This document shows, one piece after another, positions 8,626 through 17,277 of a stretch of 64,000 nucleotides of DNA. The first letter of the stretch is position 1, and the number at the start of each line of letters is the position of its first letter. The notes beneath the pieces were generated by a model. It was not told the DNA's origin. It worked only from the letters and a program-made list of their open reading frames with translations, and did not search any database. The translations under genes and the position numbers were made by a program. This DNA is from Bacillus sp. M6-12 (GTDB lineage: Bacteria; Bacillota; Bacilli; Bacillales; DSM-1321): NCBI RefSeq assembly GCF_002860285.1, contig NZ_PGVF01000027.1, positions 124,001 through 188,000 on the forward strand, read 5' to 3'.

Positions 8626-10464
8626 ATGCAAGATTTTCAACCTTTAAATGAAAATCAAAAAATACTGCTGACTGAAATAGCTGAAAATATCTTTTCTCCT
8701 AATAATAGAGAAGATTTGTTTAACTTAATTCCCTATTGGGGCACCAAACTGGCACGCGGCTCTGCTGCTCTTTTATATATATATGACAATAGTCTTAATC
8801 AGTATATCATGCAAGGTACATATGGATTAGATAAAAAACAATCTTCAGATGTTATTAATTTTTTTGAATCCTATTTCAAAAGCGCTTTACCCGTGGATAA
8901 GAAAAAAATTAAACAAGCGTATACTGCTACTTTTCTACAGCATCTTTATTATCTGTTTCCACTAACAGGAAGCTTAAATAATAGTGGTATCATTGTGATT
9001 CAGGCTAACGGAAAAGAATTTAATGATGTGCAGATGAATTTGCTGGAATCCTTTATTCAAACCGTTTCCATAGCTATTGAGAATTCTCGACTATATCTTC
9101 AAATTCAGCGGAAATCGGAAAGTATTACCATAATGAATATATTACATAGATTAGTCAGAAACGGATCTTTTCAAGAAGTGTCAACAGAAATAGTAAAAAG
9201 TATCGGCAGACTTTTTAATGCCCAGATGGCCGGGATATTGCTGTATGATTCTGAAAAGAATCAACTCGTGTTACAAAAGCCTGCTTTCGGCGTGTGGGAT
9301 GACAAAATTATTGAAAAATATCGAGTTTCTTTAGAGGAAGGTGGTAATGCCGTTTCCGTTTTCTTAAGTGGTATTCCTACCATTACAAAAAATGCCCAAG
9401 CTGATTCCCGCTACTTACCCAAATATGTACGAATATTCAATGAACCTAAATCTGTTATGACGGTTCCGTTGATTGTTGATGAAAGGCGGATAGGAGTTTT
9501 ACATGCAATGTCTGAGAAGGAAGCAGTGTTTTCTCAAGACGACCTTTCATTATTTATGGATCTTTCAAATTATCTAGGTGTTATTGTGGATGAAGGCCTC
9601 AATTTTGAAGGGAATGAAAGTTCAACTATTCAAAAAATCCAGGTTGAGAAATATTTTTCACGTCATTTGGTTCAAGGGATGGTATATGGTCATGAACGCG
9701 ACCTACACTATATTAAAGAAAAGGGGCATTTGCTAAAAATCCCGGTAGAACCCCCTCTAATCGTAATCAATGTGGGAATGCTAATAAATGAAGATTGGCT
9801 TGATTTTACTTTATTCGAACAAACTGAAGAAATTGAGAGAATTGTGAAAAATCTGATTCCGATTTCGGGAATAACTATTGAACAGTCAAATATCACAATC
9901 ATCTGTCATTTTGACTCGATTAAGAAGATAAAAGATATTGCTGCAAGTTTAGATAAAGCATTACAAACGTTCTTTAAACGAAAGGCAAAGAATTTTAGGG
10001 ATAGAGCAGATAATAGTAAGATTATCATTGGAATGGGTTCACCAGTTCTAAAGCTAGTCGATGTAAAAGATTCATTCCAGCAAGCGAAAAAGGTATTAAA
10101 AATTCTGACCCAGCTGCCAAATTTAGAGAGAATCGGCTTCTATCCAGAATTGGGATTGTGGTCTCTGCTTGCAGAGGTATCAATGCAAAAAGAAGTGGTA
10201 CAAATGTATGTCAGTAATTATATGAAGGATTTTAATAGTTTGAAAAACGCTGAAGAAATAAAAAAAACATTAAAAGTTTATTTGTCAAATGAGGGACACC
10301 TTAAAAATACAGCATCTAAACTTTATATTCACCCCAATTCTTTAAAATACCGGATTCAAAAAATAGAGGAAATTTTGAATTTGGATCTTGGCCATCCTGA
10401 AACACGCTTAAACCTGAATATTGCATTACGTCTAGAACACCTTTTAAATGAAGTTCATCCTTGA
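8626..10464 (+). CDS. GAF-domain PucR/CdaR-type transcriptional regulator
   Basis: A 612-residue cytoplasmic regulator. Residues about 25-155 and 170-325 look like two GAF sensor domains (the second contains KSVMTVPLIVDERRIGVLHA, typical of GAF strands). A middle domain of the CdaR type follows, and the C-terminus (residues about 545-605) has the PucR helix-turn-helix signature with GHLKNTASKLYIHPNSLKYR and RLNLNIALRL. ATG follows AAAAGGAGTG. It is placed right after the carboxylase cluster and before a terminator, so it is the likely substrate-responsive activator of that operon. The gene is visibly AT-richer than the core genes downstream, in keeping with acquired DNA. The ligand cannot be read from sequence. 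Confidence 0.8.
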   Translation: MQDFQPLNENQKILLTEIAENIFSPNNREDLFNLIPYWGTKLARGSAALLYIYDNSLNQYIMQGTYGLDKKQSSDVINFFESYFKSALPVDKKKIKQAYTATFLQHLYYLFPLTGSLNNSGIIVIQANGKEFNDVQMNLLESFIQTVSIAIENSRLYLQIQRKSESITIMNILHRLVRNGSFQEVSTEIVKSIGRLFNAQMAGILLYDSEKNQLVLQKPAFGVWDDKIIEKYRVSLEEGGNAVSVFLSGIPTITKNAQADSRYLPKYVRIFNEPKSVMTVPLIVDERRIGVLHAMSEKEAVFSQDDLSLFMDLSNYLGVIVDEGLNFEGNESSTIQKIQVEKYFSRHLVQGMVYGHERDLHYIKEKGHLLKIPVEPPLIVINVGMLINEDWLDFTLFEQTEEIERIVKNLIPISGITIEQSNITIICHFDSIKKIKDIAASLDKALQTFFKRKAKNFRDRADNSKIIIGMGSPVLKLVDVKDSFQQAKKVLKILTQLPNLERIGFYPELGLWSLLAEVSMQKEVVQMYVSNYMKDFNSLKNAEEIKKTLKVYLSNEGHLKNTASKLYIHPNSLKYRIQKIEEILNLDLGHPETRLNLNIALRLEHLLNEVHP

Positions 10465-10845
10465 AAAAACAGTCATATTAAAATCCAATAGCAGTATAGT
10501 AGTCAGAATTGGACAAACTAGGAAGGGGAGCAACAGAATTGCTCCCTTTAATAATTCGATTCGAATGATCCTGTCAATGCCACTACGTCTGCCTTGGCAG
10601 GAAAACATGCCTAAAAAACCGATTAATGTTTTGTTTCTGTAATAAAAGAAGTTATTATTTTCTCCGGAAGGCCTGTCAAATAAAAAAGGGAAATTAAGCG
10701 GCAGCTCCATTTTAATGTGGTCATGCTGATTGCAGATCTGCACAAGCTGGTAAATTTCTTCCACCTCAGCATGGCTGCATGAATCTTTTATGTAAAGACC
10801 CTCTCTTGGCTCCTTATTATTCGTGTCCAATGCTATTTGCTCCAT
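10444..10845 (-). pseudogene. GNAT acetyltransferase remnant (N-terminal part only)
   Basis: The minus-strand frame starts like a GNAT N-acetyltransferase: an EEIYQLVQICNQHDHI helix, a GENNNFFYYRNKTLIGFLGMF segment equal to the first two beta strands, and then similarity stops abruptly at about 10596. Downstream residues are unrelated, hydrophobic, and run through the regulator's terminator into the end of the regulator gene. The acetyl-CoA-binding motif (R/Q-x-x-G-x-G/A) is absent. I read it as a gene cut by insertion of the catabolic cluster or by deletion at its edge. The extent given is the open frame; only 10594-10845 is recognisable. Confidence 0.55.
10526..10556 (+). terminator. Terminator of the regulator gene
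   Basis: Perfect 8-bp stem GGGAGCAA (10526-10533) / TTGCTCCC (10539-10546) with loop CAGAA and the tail TTTAATAATT. It lies inside the decayed acetyltransferase frame of the opposite strand, showing that frame is no longer a working gene end. Confidence 0.75.
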
Positions 10846-10865
10846 TCTAACTTAGATAAAAGAAG

Positions 10866-10908
10866 ACCCGGTATCTGCAGCGAAGCCAGATCCCGGGTTT
10901 ATCTTTTT
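10866..10908. terminator. Bidirectional terminator-like hairpin
   Basis: ACCCGGTATC (10866-10875) pairs with GATCCCGGGT (10889-10898), one mismatch. The plus strand continues TTATCTTTTTTT; the minus strand continues CTTCTTTT. It can end transcription coming from yqhL on the minus strand. Confidence 0.6.
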
Positions 10909-10944
10909 TTATGTGGAAAATAACAAAATGATCTGATCTGGCTC

Positions 10945-11031
10945 CTAATAGTAGTGCGTAAACCCTTCTCTGTGGAAACCAAGCCGTCTCAACTTAGCAG
11001 CAGTCTGATTCGCTTTATATGGGAAAAGCAT
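10945..11031 (-). CDS. Possible 28-residue ORF or gene relic downstream of yqhL
   Basis: An ATG 10 bases after the yqhL stop opens a 28-codon frame ending in KLRRLGFHREGFTHYY. The N-x-x-A-x-x-L-x-x-LGF-x-x-EG pattern resembles the last helix and strand of GNAT acetyltransferases, so this may be a relic rather than a peptide gene. No good ribosome site is seen. Not recognised as a known small protein. Confidence 0.25.
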   Translation of the reverse strand: MLFPYKANQTAAKLRRLGFHREGFTHYY

Positions 11032-11041
11032 TTTCGCTTTT

Positions 11042-11413
11042 CTATTTAGCTTTAATTTTTCCAGTCCATTGCTTAAAGCCGCCTTTAAGCTGGGATAGGT
11101 CCTTATAGCCTTTCCGGCTTAGCATTTGAGCTGCCTGCCCGCTGCGAAGTCCGCTCTGGCAGTATAAATAGACAGGCTTGTCCGGACGGATTTCTCTAAT
11201 TCGGGTTTTAATTTGTGATAACGGGATATTTCTGGCACCAAGAATATGACCAGCATCAAATTCATTTGGTTCGCGGACATCTATCAATTGAGCCTTCCGG
11301 TATCCGGCTACAAAGTCCTCCTGGGACAGCGTTTTAACAACCTTGCGCTGATGCAGCCAATTATATACGGCATAAGCGATAATAGCAGCTAGGATAATCA
11401 ATAAGTATAACAA
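11042..11413 (-). CDS. yqhL: Membrane-anchored rhodanese-like protein YqhL
   Basis: Product of 123 residues: an N-terminal membrane helix (LYLLIILAAIIAYAVYNWL), then a single rhodanese domain with the active-site loop CQSGLRSG (Cys near residue 86), the DVREPNEFDAGHI motif and the closing GGFKQW. Rhodaneses carry persulfide sulfur. Length and context (next to lipM) match B. subtilis YqhL. TTG at 11413 was chosen because AAAGGGG lies 9 bases upstream; an upstream in-frame TTG at 11449 would add 12 residues over the ribosome site. It is divergent from lipM. Physiological sulfur acceptor is not known from sequence. Confidence 0.85.
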   Translation of the reverse strand: MLYLLIILAAIIAYAVYNWLHQRKVVKTLSQEDFVAGYRKAQLIDVREPNEFDAGHILGARNIPLSQIKTRIREIRPDKPVYLYCQSGLRSGQAAQMLSRKGYKDLSQLKGGFKQWTGKIKAK

Positions 11414-11582
11414 AGTAACAAACCCCTTTCTCAGGTAAACACTAAGCAATATTCATTATATAATTGAAATAAACGGGAATCAAAGAATTTTTGTTATATG
11501 ATGAAAAAAGCAGTTTGCTTTTTATTATGTAAAGCATTTGATAAACTAGGCAAGTATTATTTCAGGGTAAAGAGGGTTTGAT

Positions 11583-12419
11583 ATGGAAAAAGAGGTTTGG
11601 GCATTTATTGATTCAGGAAATTGTTCTCCTGCTTTTAACATGGCTTTGGATGAGGCACTGCTAAATTGGCATAGCGCCGGGGAAATTCCTCCGGTCATCC
11701 GGTTCTACGGGTGGCAGCCCGCTACTCTTTCAATCGGGTATTTTCAGAAGGCTGAAAAGGAAATAGATCTCGAAAAAGTTAAAGGTCTAGGGCTGGGATT
11801 TGTCAGAAGGCCCACAGGAGGGCGTGCAGTCCTTCATGAACATGAACTTACATACAGCGTCATCGTTACCGAAGAACATCCAGACATGCCGAAAAATGTG
11901 ACAGAAGCCTATCGGGTGATATCGAAAGGAATCCTTGAAGGCTTCCGTAATTTGGGTTTTGATGCCCATTTTGCTGTTCCAAAAACGGAGGAGGAGCGGA
12001 ACGCGCTTAAGGAGCCAAGATCCTCTGTATGTTTTGACGCCCCAAGCTGGTATGAATTGGTTGTCGAGAACAGGAAAGTTGCCGGCAGCGCGCAAACCAG
12101 ACAAAAGGGCGTCATTCTCCAGCATGGATCGATTTTGCTTGATCTTGAAGAGGAAAAGCTTTTTAGCTTATTTCGTTTTTCAAGTGACAGGGTAAAAGAA
12201 AGAATGATGAAAAATTTCAAAAATAAAGCCGTCGCTATAAATGATCTTTCTGAACGAAGCGTAACAATAGAAGAAGCTAAGATGGCCTTTGAAACAGGAT
12301 TTGCAGAAGGGCTGAACATTGAGCTTGCACCCTATACGCTAAGTCCGGAGCAGCTTAGTGAGGTCCAGCGACTTGCTGAGACGAAATATGAAACGGATGA
12401 ATGGAATTATATGCGTTAA
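11583..12419 (+). CDS. lipM: Octanoyl-[ACP]:GcvH octanoyltransferase LipM
   Basis: A 278-residue member of the biotin/lipoate protein ligase family. It shows [18 protein letters not shown] (substrate loop, residues 75-92) and Cys150 in [15 protein letters not shown], the same position as the acyl-thioester cysteine of B. subtilis LipM, which marks it as an octanoyltransferase and not an ATP-using lipoate ligase. It moves octanoate from acyl carrier protein to GcvH, from where it reaches the E2 subunits of keto-acid dehydrogenases, including the BkdB protein in this window. ATG follows AAAGAGGG. It is a single gene, followed by its own terminator. Confidence 0.93.
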   Translation: MEKEVWAFIDSGNCSPAFNMALDEALLNWHSAGEIPPVIRFYGWQPATLSIGYFQKAEKEIDLEKVKGLGLGFVRRPTGGRAVLHEHELTYSVIVTEEHPDMPKNVTEAYRVISKGILEGFRNLGFDAHFAVPKTEEERNALKEPRSSVCFDAPSWYELVVENRKVAGSAQTRQKGVILQHGSILLDLEEEKLFSLFRFSSDRVKERMMKNFKNKAVAINDLSERSVTIEEAKMAFETGFAEGLNIELAPYTLSPEQLSEVQRLAETKYETDEWNYMR

Positions 12420-12434
12420 CAAAACTTTTACCAC

Positions 12435-12471
12435 AAAAAGGACTCGTCTTCGTTGAGTTCTTTATTTTTTT
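12435..12471 (+). terminator. Terminator of lipM
   Basis: AAAGGACTC pairs with GAGTTCTTT (one G-T pair) around a 9-base loop, followed by ATTTTTTT. Confidence 0.8.
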
Positions 12472-12679
12472 ATAAAGCAAGCAAATTTTTTTTCTTTTTG
12501 TTAGGGGAAGTCTCAGTGAATGTGTATGCCTGCCAAGCGATTGAGATACCTTGCAAAAAATCAACTTCTGAAATCCTTTAAATTTGTTGAAAAAAGTGTT
12601 TAAATCGTCAATATTCTCTTTTTTTCGCACTTTATTAAGCTCTTTTTAATTTGACAAAGTTTGATAAAAACCAACAAAC

Positions 12680-12728
12680 ATACAATATGTAGTGGTGTCG
12701 AAAATATTTGAAACACCATATATTGATT
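12680..12728 (+). promoter_or_regulatory. Two tandem NrdR boxes upstream of nrdJ
   Basis: Box 1, ATACAATATGTAGTGG (12680-12695), and box 2, ACACCATATATTGATT (12713-12728), each match the NrdR consensus acaCwATATatwGtgt at about 13 of 16 positions. Start-to-start distance is 33 bp, about three helical turns, as is usual for paired NrdR sites. A TTGACA lies at 12651. The boxes lie 112-160 bases before nrdJ, with no other gene between. NrdR represses ribonucleotide reductase genes when dATP/ATP-bound. The rest of the 420-base gap (12472-12679, 12729-12822) holds nothing else that I recognise. Confidence 0.65.
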
Positions 12729-12839
12729 TTTGGGTTTATCATATGATACTGTATGGGTACTGTAATGTTAAATTAATTATTATTCGATACATAGACAACT
12801 ACAGCTTAGATGAAAATTTGTTAAAGGGAGAGTCTGCTA

Positions 12840-15404
12840 ATGTCTGTTGTACTAAAACAAAATATGAAGGCCAATATCGAGAGATTAAATAAGGATATTG
12901 CCTTATTCCCGCAAGTTCACCCGATCACCCCTGATATGAACACTACTCATAAGGGAGTATCGCGGCTGGTCATGATCGACCGTTATTCTTTTAAGGATAC
13001 GGAGAAGATCACGCTGACCAATGGTGATTTTGTCGTCCTGACGATCAAAGAAGACCCGAAGTTCCCGGCACGCGGAACAGGTTTTATCGTCAGTATTGAT
13101 TGGGAGAAAAAGAAGGCTAAGGTTCTTGTGGACGATGAATATCGCGGAGCTTTGGACAAGCCCGAGGAAGTTGAATCAGGCATTGTAGACCGGCCCATCG
13201 AAGTAATCGAAAAACCGCTTGAAATCTATTATGAGCAAATTGCCAAACGAAACGCAACCGGCCTTGCTTCTGTGGAAACTACTGATGAGAAACGCAAGGA
13301 ATGGTTCGAGAAATTTTATCAGGAGCTTGTCGGCATGAATTTTGTACCTGCAGGCCGGGTACTCTACGGAGCGGGCTCTGATACAGAAGTAACTTTCTTT
13401 AACTGCTACGTAATGCCGTTTGTTCAAGATTCTCGTGAAGGCATTTCCGAGCACCGTAAACAGGTCATGGAGATCATGAGCCGGGGCGGCGGTGTCGGTA
13501 CGAACGGCTCAACACTCCGTCCGCGCAATACCCTTGCTAAGGGCGTAAATGGTAAGTCATCAGGATCAGTATCCTGGCTTGATGATATTGCAAAGCTTAC
13601 GCATCTTGTTGAGCAGGGCGGGTCCCGCAGAGGCGCGCAGATGATTATGCTGGCGGACTGGCATCCGGACATTATTGAATTCATCATTTCTAAGATGCAA
13701 AATCCAAGGATTCTTCGTTACTTAATGGAGAATACCAATGATGAAACGATCAAGAAATATGCTAATGAAAAGTTGAAGTTTACTCCGTTTACTGAGCAGG
13801 AAACAGCGATGTATCAGGGAATCATCAACTATAAAAATATTCCAGGCCAAGGCGGCTTTAACGATAAAATCATCAAAGATGCAGAAACTAAGTTGGCTGC
13901 TGGCGGAACATACAGTGTCCATAATTCTGAATTCCTTACAGGTGCCAATATCTCAGTCTGTCTTACAAAGGAATTTATGGACGCGGTAGAAAACGACGGT
14001 GTATATGAATTGCGTTTCCCTGATGTTGAAAAATATGACCAAGAGGAAATGAAAGTATACAACGAAGAATGGCACAATGTCGGCGACGTACGCGAATGGG
14101 AAAAACTCGGCCATAAAGTGCGAGTCTACCGTACCATCCAGGCGAAAGAACTTTGGAATTTAATCAATATTTGTGCAACCTACTCCGCTGAGCCAGGCAT
14201 TTTCTTCATCGACAATGCGAACGAAATGACGAACGCAAAAGCGTATGGCCAGCAGGTAGTGGCTACAAATCCCTGTGGAGAACAACCACTCGCTCCTTAC
14301 TCAGTCTGTAACCTTGCAGCTGTAAACCTTGCAAAAATGGCGGACAAAGAGAATAAAACAGTAGATTTTGAAAAATTAAAGCGTACCGTTGAAGTAGGTG
14401 TGCGCATGCAGGATAACGTAATTGATGCAACACCATACTTTCTTGAAGAAAATAAAAAGCAAGCTTTAGGCGAACGCCGTGTGGGCCTTGGAGTAATGGG
14501 TCTGCATGACTTGCTGATTTATTGTGAAACAGAATACGGCTCTGAAGCAGGAAATGAGCTTGTTGATAAGGTTTTTGAAACGATTGCCGTTACTGCTTAC
14601 CGGGCTTCCATTGAGCTCGCGAAAGAAAAAGGCAGCTTCCCGTTCCTTACAGGATCGACCGAAGCGGAAACAAATGGTCTTCGCAGCCGTTTTACCGAGA
14701 CTGGATTCATGAAAAAAATGCCGCAGGATATTAAAGATGGAATCAGTGAATATGGAATCCGTAACTCTCATCTGTTGACGGTTGCTCCCACGGGCTCAAC
14801 TGGGACCATGGCAGCAGTCTCCACAGGGTTAGAGCCATACTTCTCCTTTACTTACTTCAGAAGCGGCCGGCTTGGCAAGTTTATTGAGGTGAAGGCAGAT
14901 ATTGTACAAGAATATTTGGAGTGCAACCCTGGAACAGATCCAGACCAGCTGCCAAAATGGTTTGTTTCGGCAATGGAGCTGGCTCCGGAAGCACATGCCG
15001 ATGTTCAGTGCATCATCCAGCGCTGGATTGATAGCTCGATCAGCAAAACGGTAAACGCGCCAAAAGGATATACCGTGGAGCAGGTAGAGAAAGTGTACGA
15101 GCGCTTATATAAAGGGGGCGCAAAAGGCGGAACTGTTTATGTGGATGGCAGCCGTGACAGCCAGGTCCTCACATTAAAAGCAGAGGAAAACAGCTTTGAA
15201 GAGCATGACGAGATTCAAGCACAGCCTGCTGAGAAAAAGAAAGTGGTTTTAGTGGATACAATCAACGAATTGCGTTCAACAAACGTAACAATCGGCTCTG
15301 AAGTAGGAGATACATGTCCGGTATGCCGTAAAGGTGAGGTAAAAGAAATGGGAGGCTGCAATACGTGCACAAATTGCGGTGCCCAATTAAAATGCGGACT
15401 TTAA
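12840..15404 (+). CDS. nrdJ: Adenosylcobalamin-dependent (class II) ribonucleoside-diphosphate reductase
   Basis: An 854-residue class II ribonucleotide reductase, which makes deoxyribonucleotides with a radical generated from adenosylcobalamin and needs no oxygen or partner subunit. Visible: NCYVMPFVQDSREGI (first redox Cys, near residue 185), QGGSRRGAQM, the finger-loop NPCGEQPLAPYSVCNLAAVNL (thiyl Cys, near residue 480), APTGSTGTMA near residue 645, and a C-terminal zinc-ribbon-like tail CPVCRKGE...CNTCTNCGAQLKC. ATG has AAAGGGAG 9 bases upstream. Tandem NrdR boxes lie upstream. It needs B12, as does the mutase at the other end of the window. B. subtilis lacks this gene here and uses class Ib NrdEF. 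Confidence 0.95.
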   Translation: MSVVLKQNMKANIERLNKDIALFPQVHPITPDMNTTHKGVSRLVMIDRYSFKDTEKITLTNGDFVVLTIKEDPKFPARGTGFIVSIDWEKKKAKVLVDDEYRGALDKPEEVESGIVDRPIEVIEKPLEIYYEQIAKRNATGLASVETTDEKRKEWFEKFYQELVGMNFVPAGRVLYGAGSDTEVTFFNCYVMPFVQDSREGISEHRKQVMEIMSRGGGVGTNGSTLRPRNTLAKGVNGKSSGSVSWLDDIAKLTHLVEQGGSRRGAQMIMLADWHPDIIEFIISKMQNPRILRYLMENTNDETIKKYANEKLKFTPFTEQETAMYQGIINYKNIPGQGGFNDKIIKDAETKLAAGGTYSVHNSEFLTGANISVCLTKEFMDAVENDGVYELRFPDVEKYDQEEMKVYNEEWHNVGDVREWEKLGHKVRVYRTIQAKELWNLINICATYSAEPGIFFIDNANEMTNAKAYGQQVVATNPCGEQPLAPYSVCNLAAVNLAKMADKENKTVDFEKLKRTVEVGVRMQDNVIDATPYFLEENKKQALGERRVGLGVMGLHDLLIYCETEYGSEAGNELVDKVFETIAVTAYRASIELAKEKGSFPFLTGSTEAETNGLRSRFTETGFMKKMPQDIKDGISEYGIRNSHLLTVAPTGSTGTMAAVSTGLEPYFSFTYFRSGRLGKFIEVKADIVQEYLECNPGTDPDQLPKWFVSAMELAPEAHADVQCIIQRWIDSSISKTVNAPKGYTVEQVEKVYERLYKGGAKGGTVYVDGSRDSQVLTLKAEENSFEEHDEIQAQPAEKKKVVLVDTINELRSTNVTIGSEVGDTCPVCRKGEVKEMGGCNTCTNCGAQLKCGL

Positions 15405-15416
15405 TTTGGTGACAAC

Positions 15417-15444
15417 AAATCCCTTCCATTTGGAAGGGATTTTT
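15417..15444 (+). terminator. Terminator of nrdJ
   Basis: Perfect 11-bp stem AAATCCCTTCC / GGAAGGGATTT with loop ATTT, running into TT. Confidence 0.88.
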
Positions 15445-15572
15445 CATTCCATAGATAGCTTTTCAATTTTCATTATAACTCCCAAGCAGATATGTAATTT
15501 TTATATAGATAAATTGTCAGCGTATGGACAAAATAAAGCCATGATTTATACACAAGGATGAGGTGGCAGTTG

Positions 15573-16808
15573 GTGAAAGAGAATGGAGAAGAAACAACAG
15601 TCAGCCGCTGGTGCCTGGTCAGCATGGCATCCATACCGCTTGTAATGACTCTTGGCAATTCGATGCTTATACCTGTGCTGCCAATTTTTGAAAGAAAGGT
15701 TGGCATCACTTCCTTTCAGTCAAGTTTAATTATTACAAGCTATTCGATTGCATCGATTTTTTTGATTCCGGTAGCAGGTTATTTATCGGACAGACTGGGC
15801 CGCAAGAAAATTATATTGCCCAGTTTAATCCTCGCCTTAATCGGGGGCCTGATCGCAGGGTATGCATCGTGGAAACTTGAAAATCCTTTCACTTGGATCA
15901 TTATAGGCCGGATTTTACAAGGTGTTGGCGCCTCTGGCGCGGCCCCCATTATTCTCCCGCTTGTTGGTGACTTGTACAAAGATGATGATGAAAAAACAAG
16001 CTCCTGTCTTGGGATTATCGAAACTTCAAATACTTTTGGCAAGGTCCTTAGCCCGATTCTCGGTTCGGTGTTTGCCGCCTTTCTCTGGTTTTTACCGTTC
16101 TTTTCTATCTCTATTTTTAGCTTAGTATCGATTTTGCTTGTATTTTTCTTTATCAAAGTTCCAAAAGATGAAGAAGAAGAGCCGCAGAAAATTAAAGAGT
16201 TTTTAAAGAAAACAAAGAAACTATTTAAAAAAGAAGGCAAGTGGCTGTACACTGTCTTTCTACTGGGCTGCTTTGCAATGCTCATTTTATTTGCGGTACT
16301 TTTCTTTCTCTCCGACATCCTGGAAAAACTGCATGATTTAAAAGGCATCAAAAAAGGTTTTGTCCTTGCCATTCCGTTGTTCTTCCTTTGCCTTTCGTCT
16401 TTTATCACGGGAATGAAGATTAAAGGGAACAAAAAAGTGATGAAAATGATTGTGATTGTCTCTTTAATTATCATGGGTGTATTCATACTTTTCGTTGCTC
16501 AGAACACTGAGAATTTAGTGTTTTTGCTGGGGATTGTCACAATGATTGGAATTGCCATTGGAGCTATGCTCCCTACACTTGATGCGCTTATTACTGAGAA
16601 TATTGAAAAAGAAGAGCGAGGAACGATTTCCTCTTTTTATAGTTCAGCAAGGTTCATAGGGGTAGCGGCTGGTCCGCCGCTTATGTCTTTAGCTATCAGT
16701 GATTACTTAAGCATTAGTTTTATTGGTGCGGCAGTAGTCGGTGCTATCTTAATTTTCATGGTGATGAAACTGATAAGCGGCAGCAATAAGAAAACAAAGC
16801 AAGCTTAA
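15573..16808 (+). CDS. MFS transporter, DHA1-type drug/metabolite exporter
   Basis: About 411 residues with some 12 hydrophobic segments. The first half has the MFS motif A loop GYLSDRLGRKK after helix 2 and the motif C-like GRILQGVGASGAAPI near residue 115, typical of the 12-helix DHA1 drug:proton antiporters. A charged central loop (KDEEEEPQKIKEFLKKTKKLFKK region) divides the halves. GTG 15573 is preferred because AGGTGG lies 6 bases upstream; TTG 15570 and ATG 15558 are in frame, but the ATG has its AAGG directly against it. Substrate is unknown. It is a single gene between two terminators, absent from this place in B. subtilis. Confidence 0.83.
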   Translation: MKENGEETTVSRWCLVSMASIPLVMTLGNSMLIPVLPIFERKVGITSFQSSLIITSYSIASIFLIPVAGYLSDRLGRKKIILPSLILALIGGLIAGYASWKLENPFTWIIIGRILQGVGASGAAPIILPLVGDLYKDDDEKTSSCLGIIETSNTFGKVLSPILGSVFAAFLWFLPFFSISIFSLVSILLVFFFIKVPKDEEEEPQKIKEFLKKTKKLFKKEGKWLYTVFLLGCFAMLILFAVLFFLSDILEKLHDLKGIKKGFVLAIPLFFLCLSSFITGMKIKGNKKVMKMIVIVSLIIMGVFILFVAQNTENLVFLLGIVTMIGIAIGAMLPTLDALITENIEKEERGTISSFYSSARFIGVAAGPPLMSLAISDYLSISFIGAAVVGAILIFMVMKLISGSNKKTKQA

Positions 16809-16812
16809 ACAA

Positions 16813-16854
16813 AAAATGAAAACTCTGCCAGCTGCCAGGCAGAGTTTTCATTTT
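16813..16854. terminator. Strong bidirectional terminator
   Basis: Perfect 17-bp stem, AAAATGAAAACTCTGCC / GGCAGAGTTTTCATTTT, with an 8-base loop. It serves the MFS gene on the plus strand and the small gene on the minus strand. Confidence 0.9.
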
Positions 16855-17047
16855 ATAAATTATCGTTTTGCTGCCGAATTTCCTCGCCGCCAATTATACT
16901 ATTGGCGATTTCCTGGTCCTCGTGCCCATCAACTGAATCTCCGGGAATATGCTTCAAGTTTGGAAAATTCCCGCCTGTCTGAACTGTCAGCACTTCCTCT
17001 TTCGGTGCATGGCTCAAATATTGCTTTGTGTTTTGGGTCTCTTTCAT
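16853..17047 (-). CDS. Small hydrophilic hypothetical protein
   Basis: A 64-residue, acidic, Gln/Asn/Glu-rich protein without membrane segments or cysteines (MKETQNTKQYLSHAPKEE at the start). I do not recognise a family. The ATG at 17047 has AAAGGAG 8 bases upstream, which favours it over an in-frame GTG two codons earlier. It ends at the shared terminator and lies convergent with the MFS gene. Such small hydrophilic proteins in spore formers are sometimes spore-coat or small acid-soluble proteins, but nothing here shows that. Confidence 0.6.
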   Translation of the reverse strand: MKETQNTKQYLSHAPKEEVLTVQTGGNFPNLKHIPGDSVDGHEDQEIANSIIGGEEIRQQNDNL

Positions 17048-17277
17048 AATCACTGCTCCTTTAAGGGATCATCCAGCCAAATTAACTTTCTCTTAAATAT
17101 AGGATAACCGGGTATTTCCAATATATCCGTATTCCTTTTTGAAATGCTTCGATACCGGCTGCCTATCAAGACCATATGATAAATAATTTCCAGATATTTT
17201 GTCTCATCAAACTAATCTTTTAACGAAAAAATAAAAATAGCCGACTTGGCAAATAAACAAAGATTGTGGTGAGCAGT

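Noticed and set aside
12472-12839. Possible cobalamin riboswitch before nrdJ
   Set aside because: No B12-box sequence or matching stems were seen; the NrdR boxes explain regulation better.
15779-16486. 235-codon minus-strand frame across the MFS gene
   Set aside because: It is the antisense of a clear 12-helix transporter; the translation is a mirror pattern with no family signature.
17054-17277. Search for splA and a sigma-G promoter before splB
   Set aside because: No SplA-like frame exists, and no pair of sigma-G elements at correct spacing could be defended.
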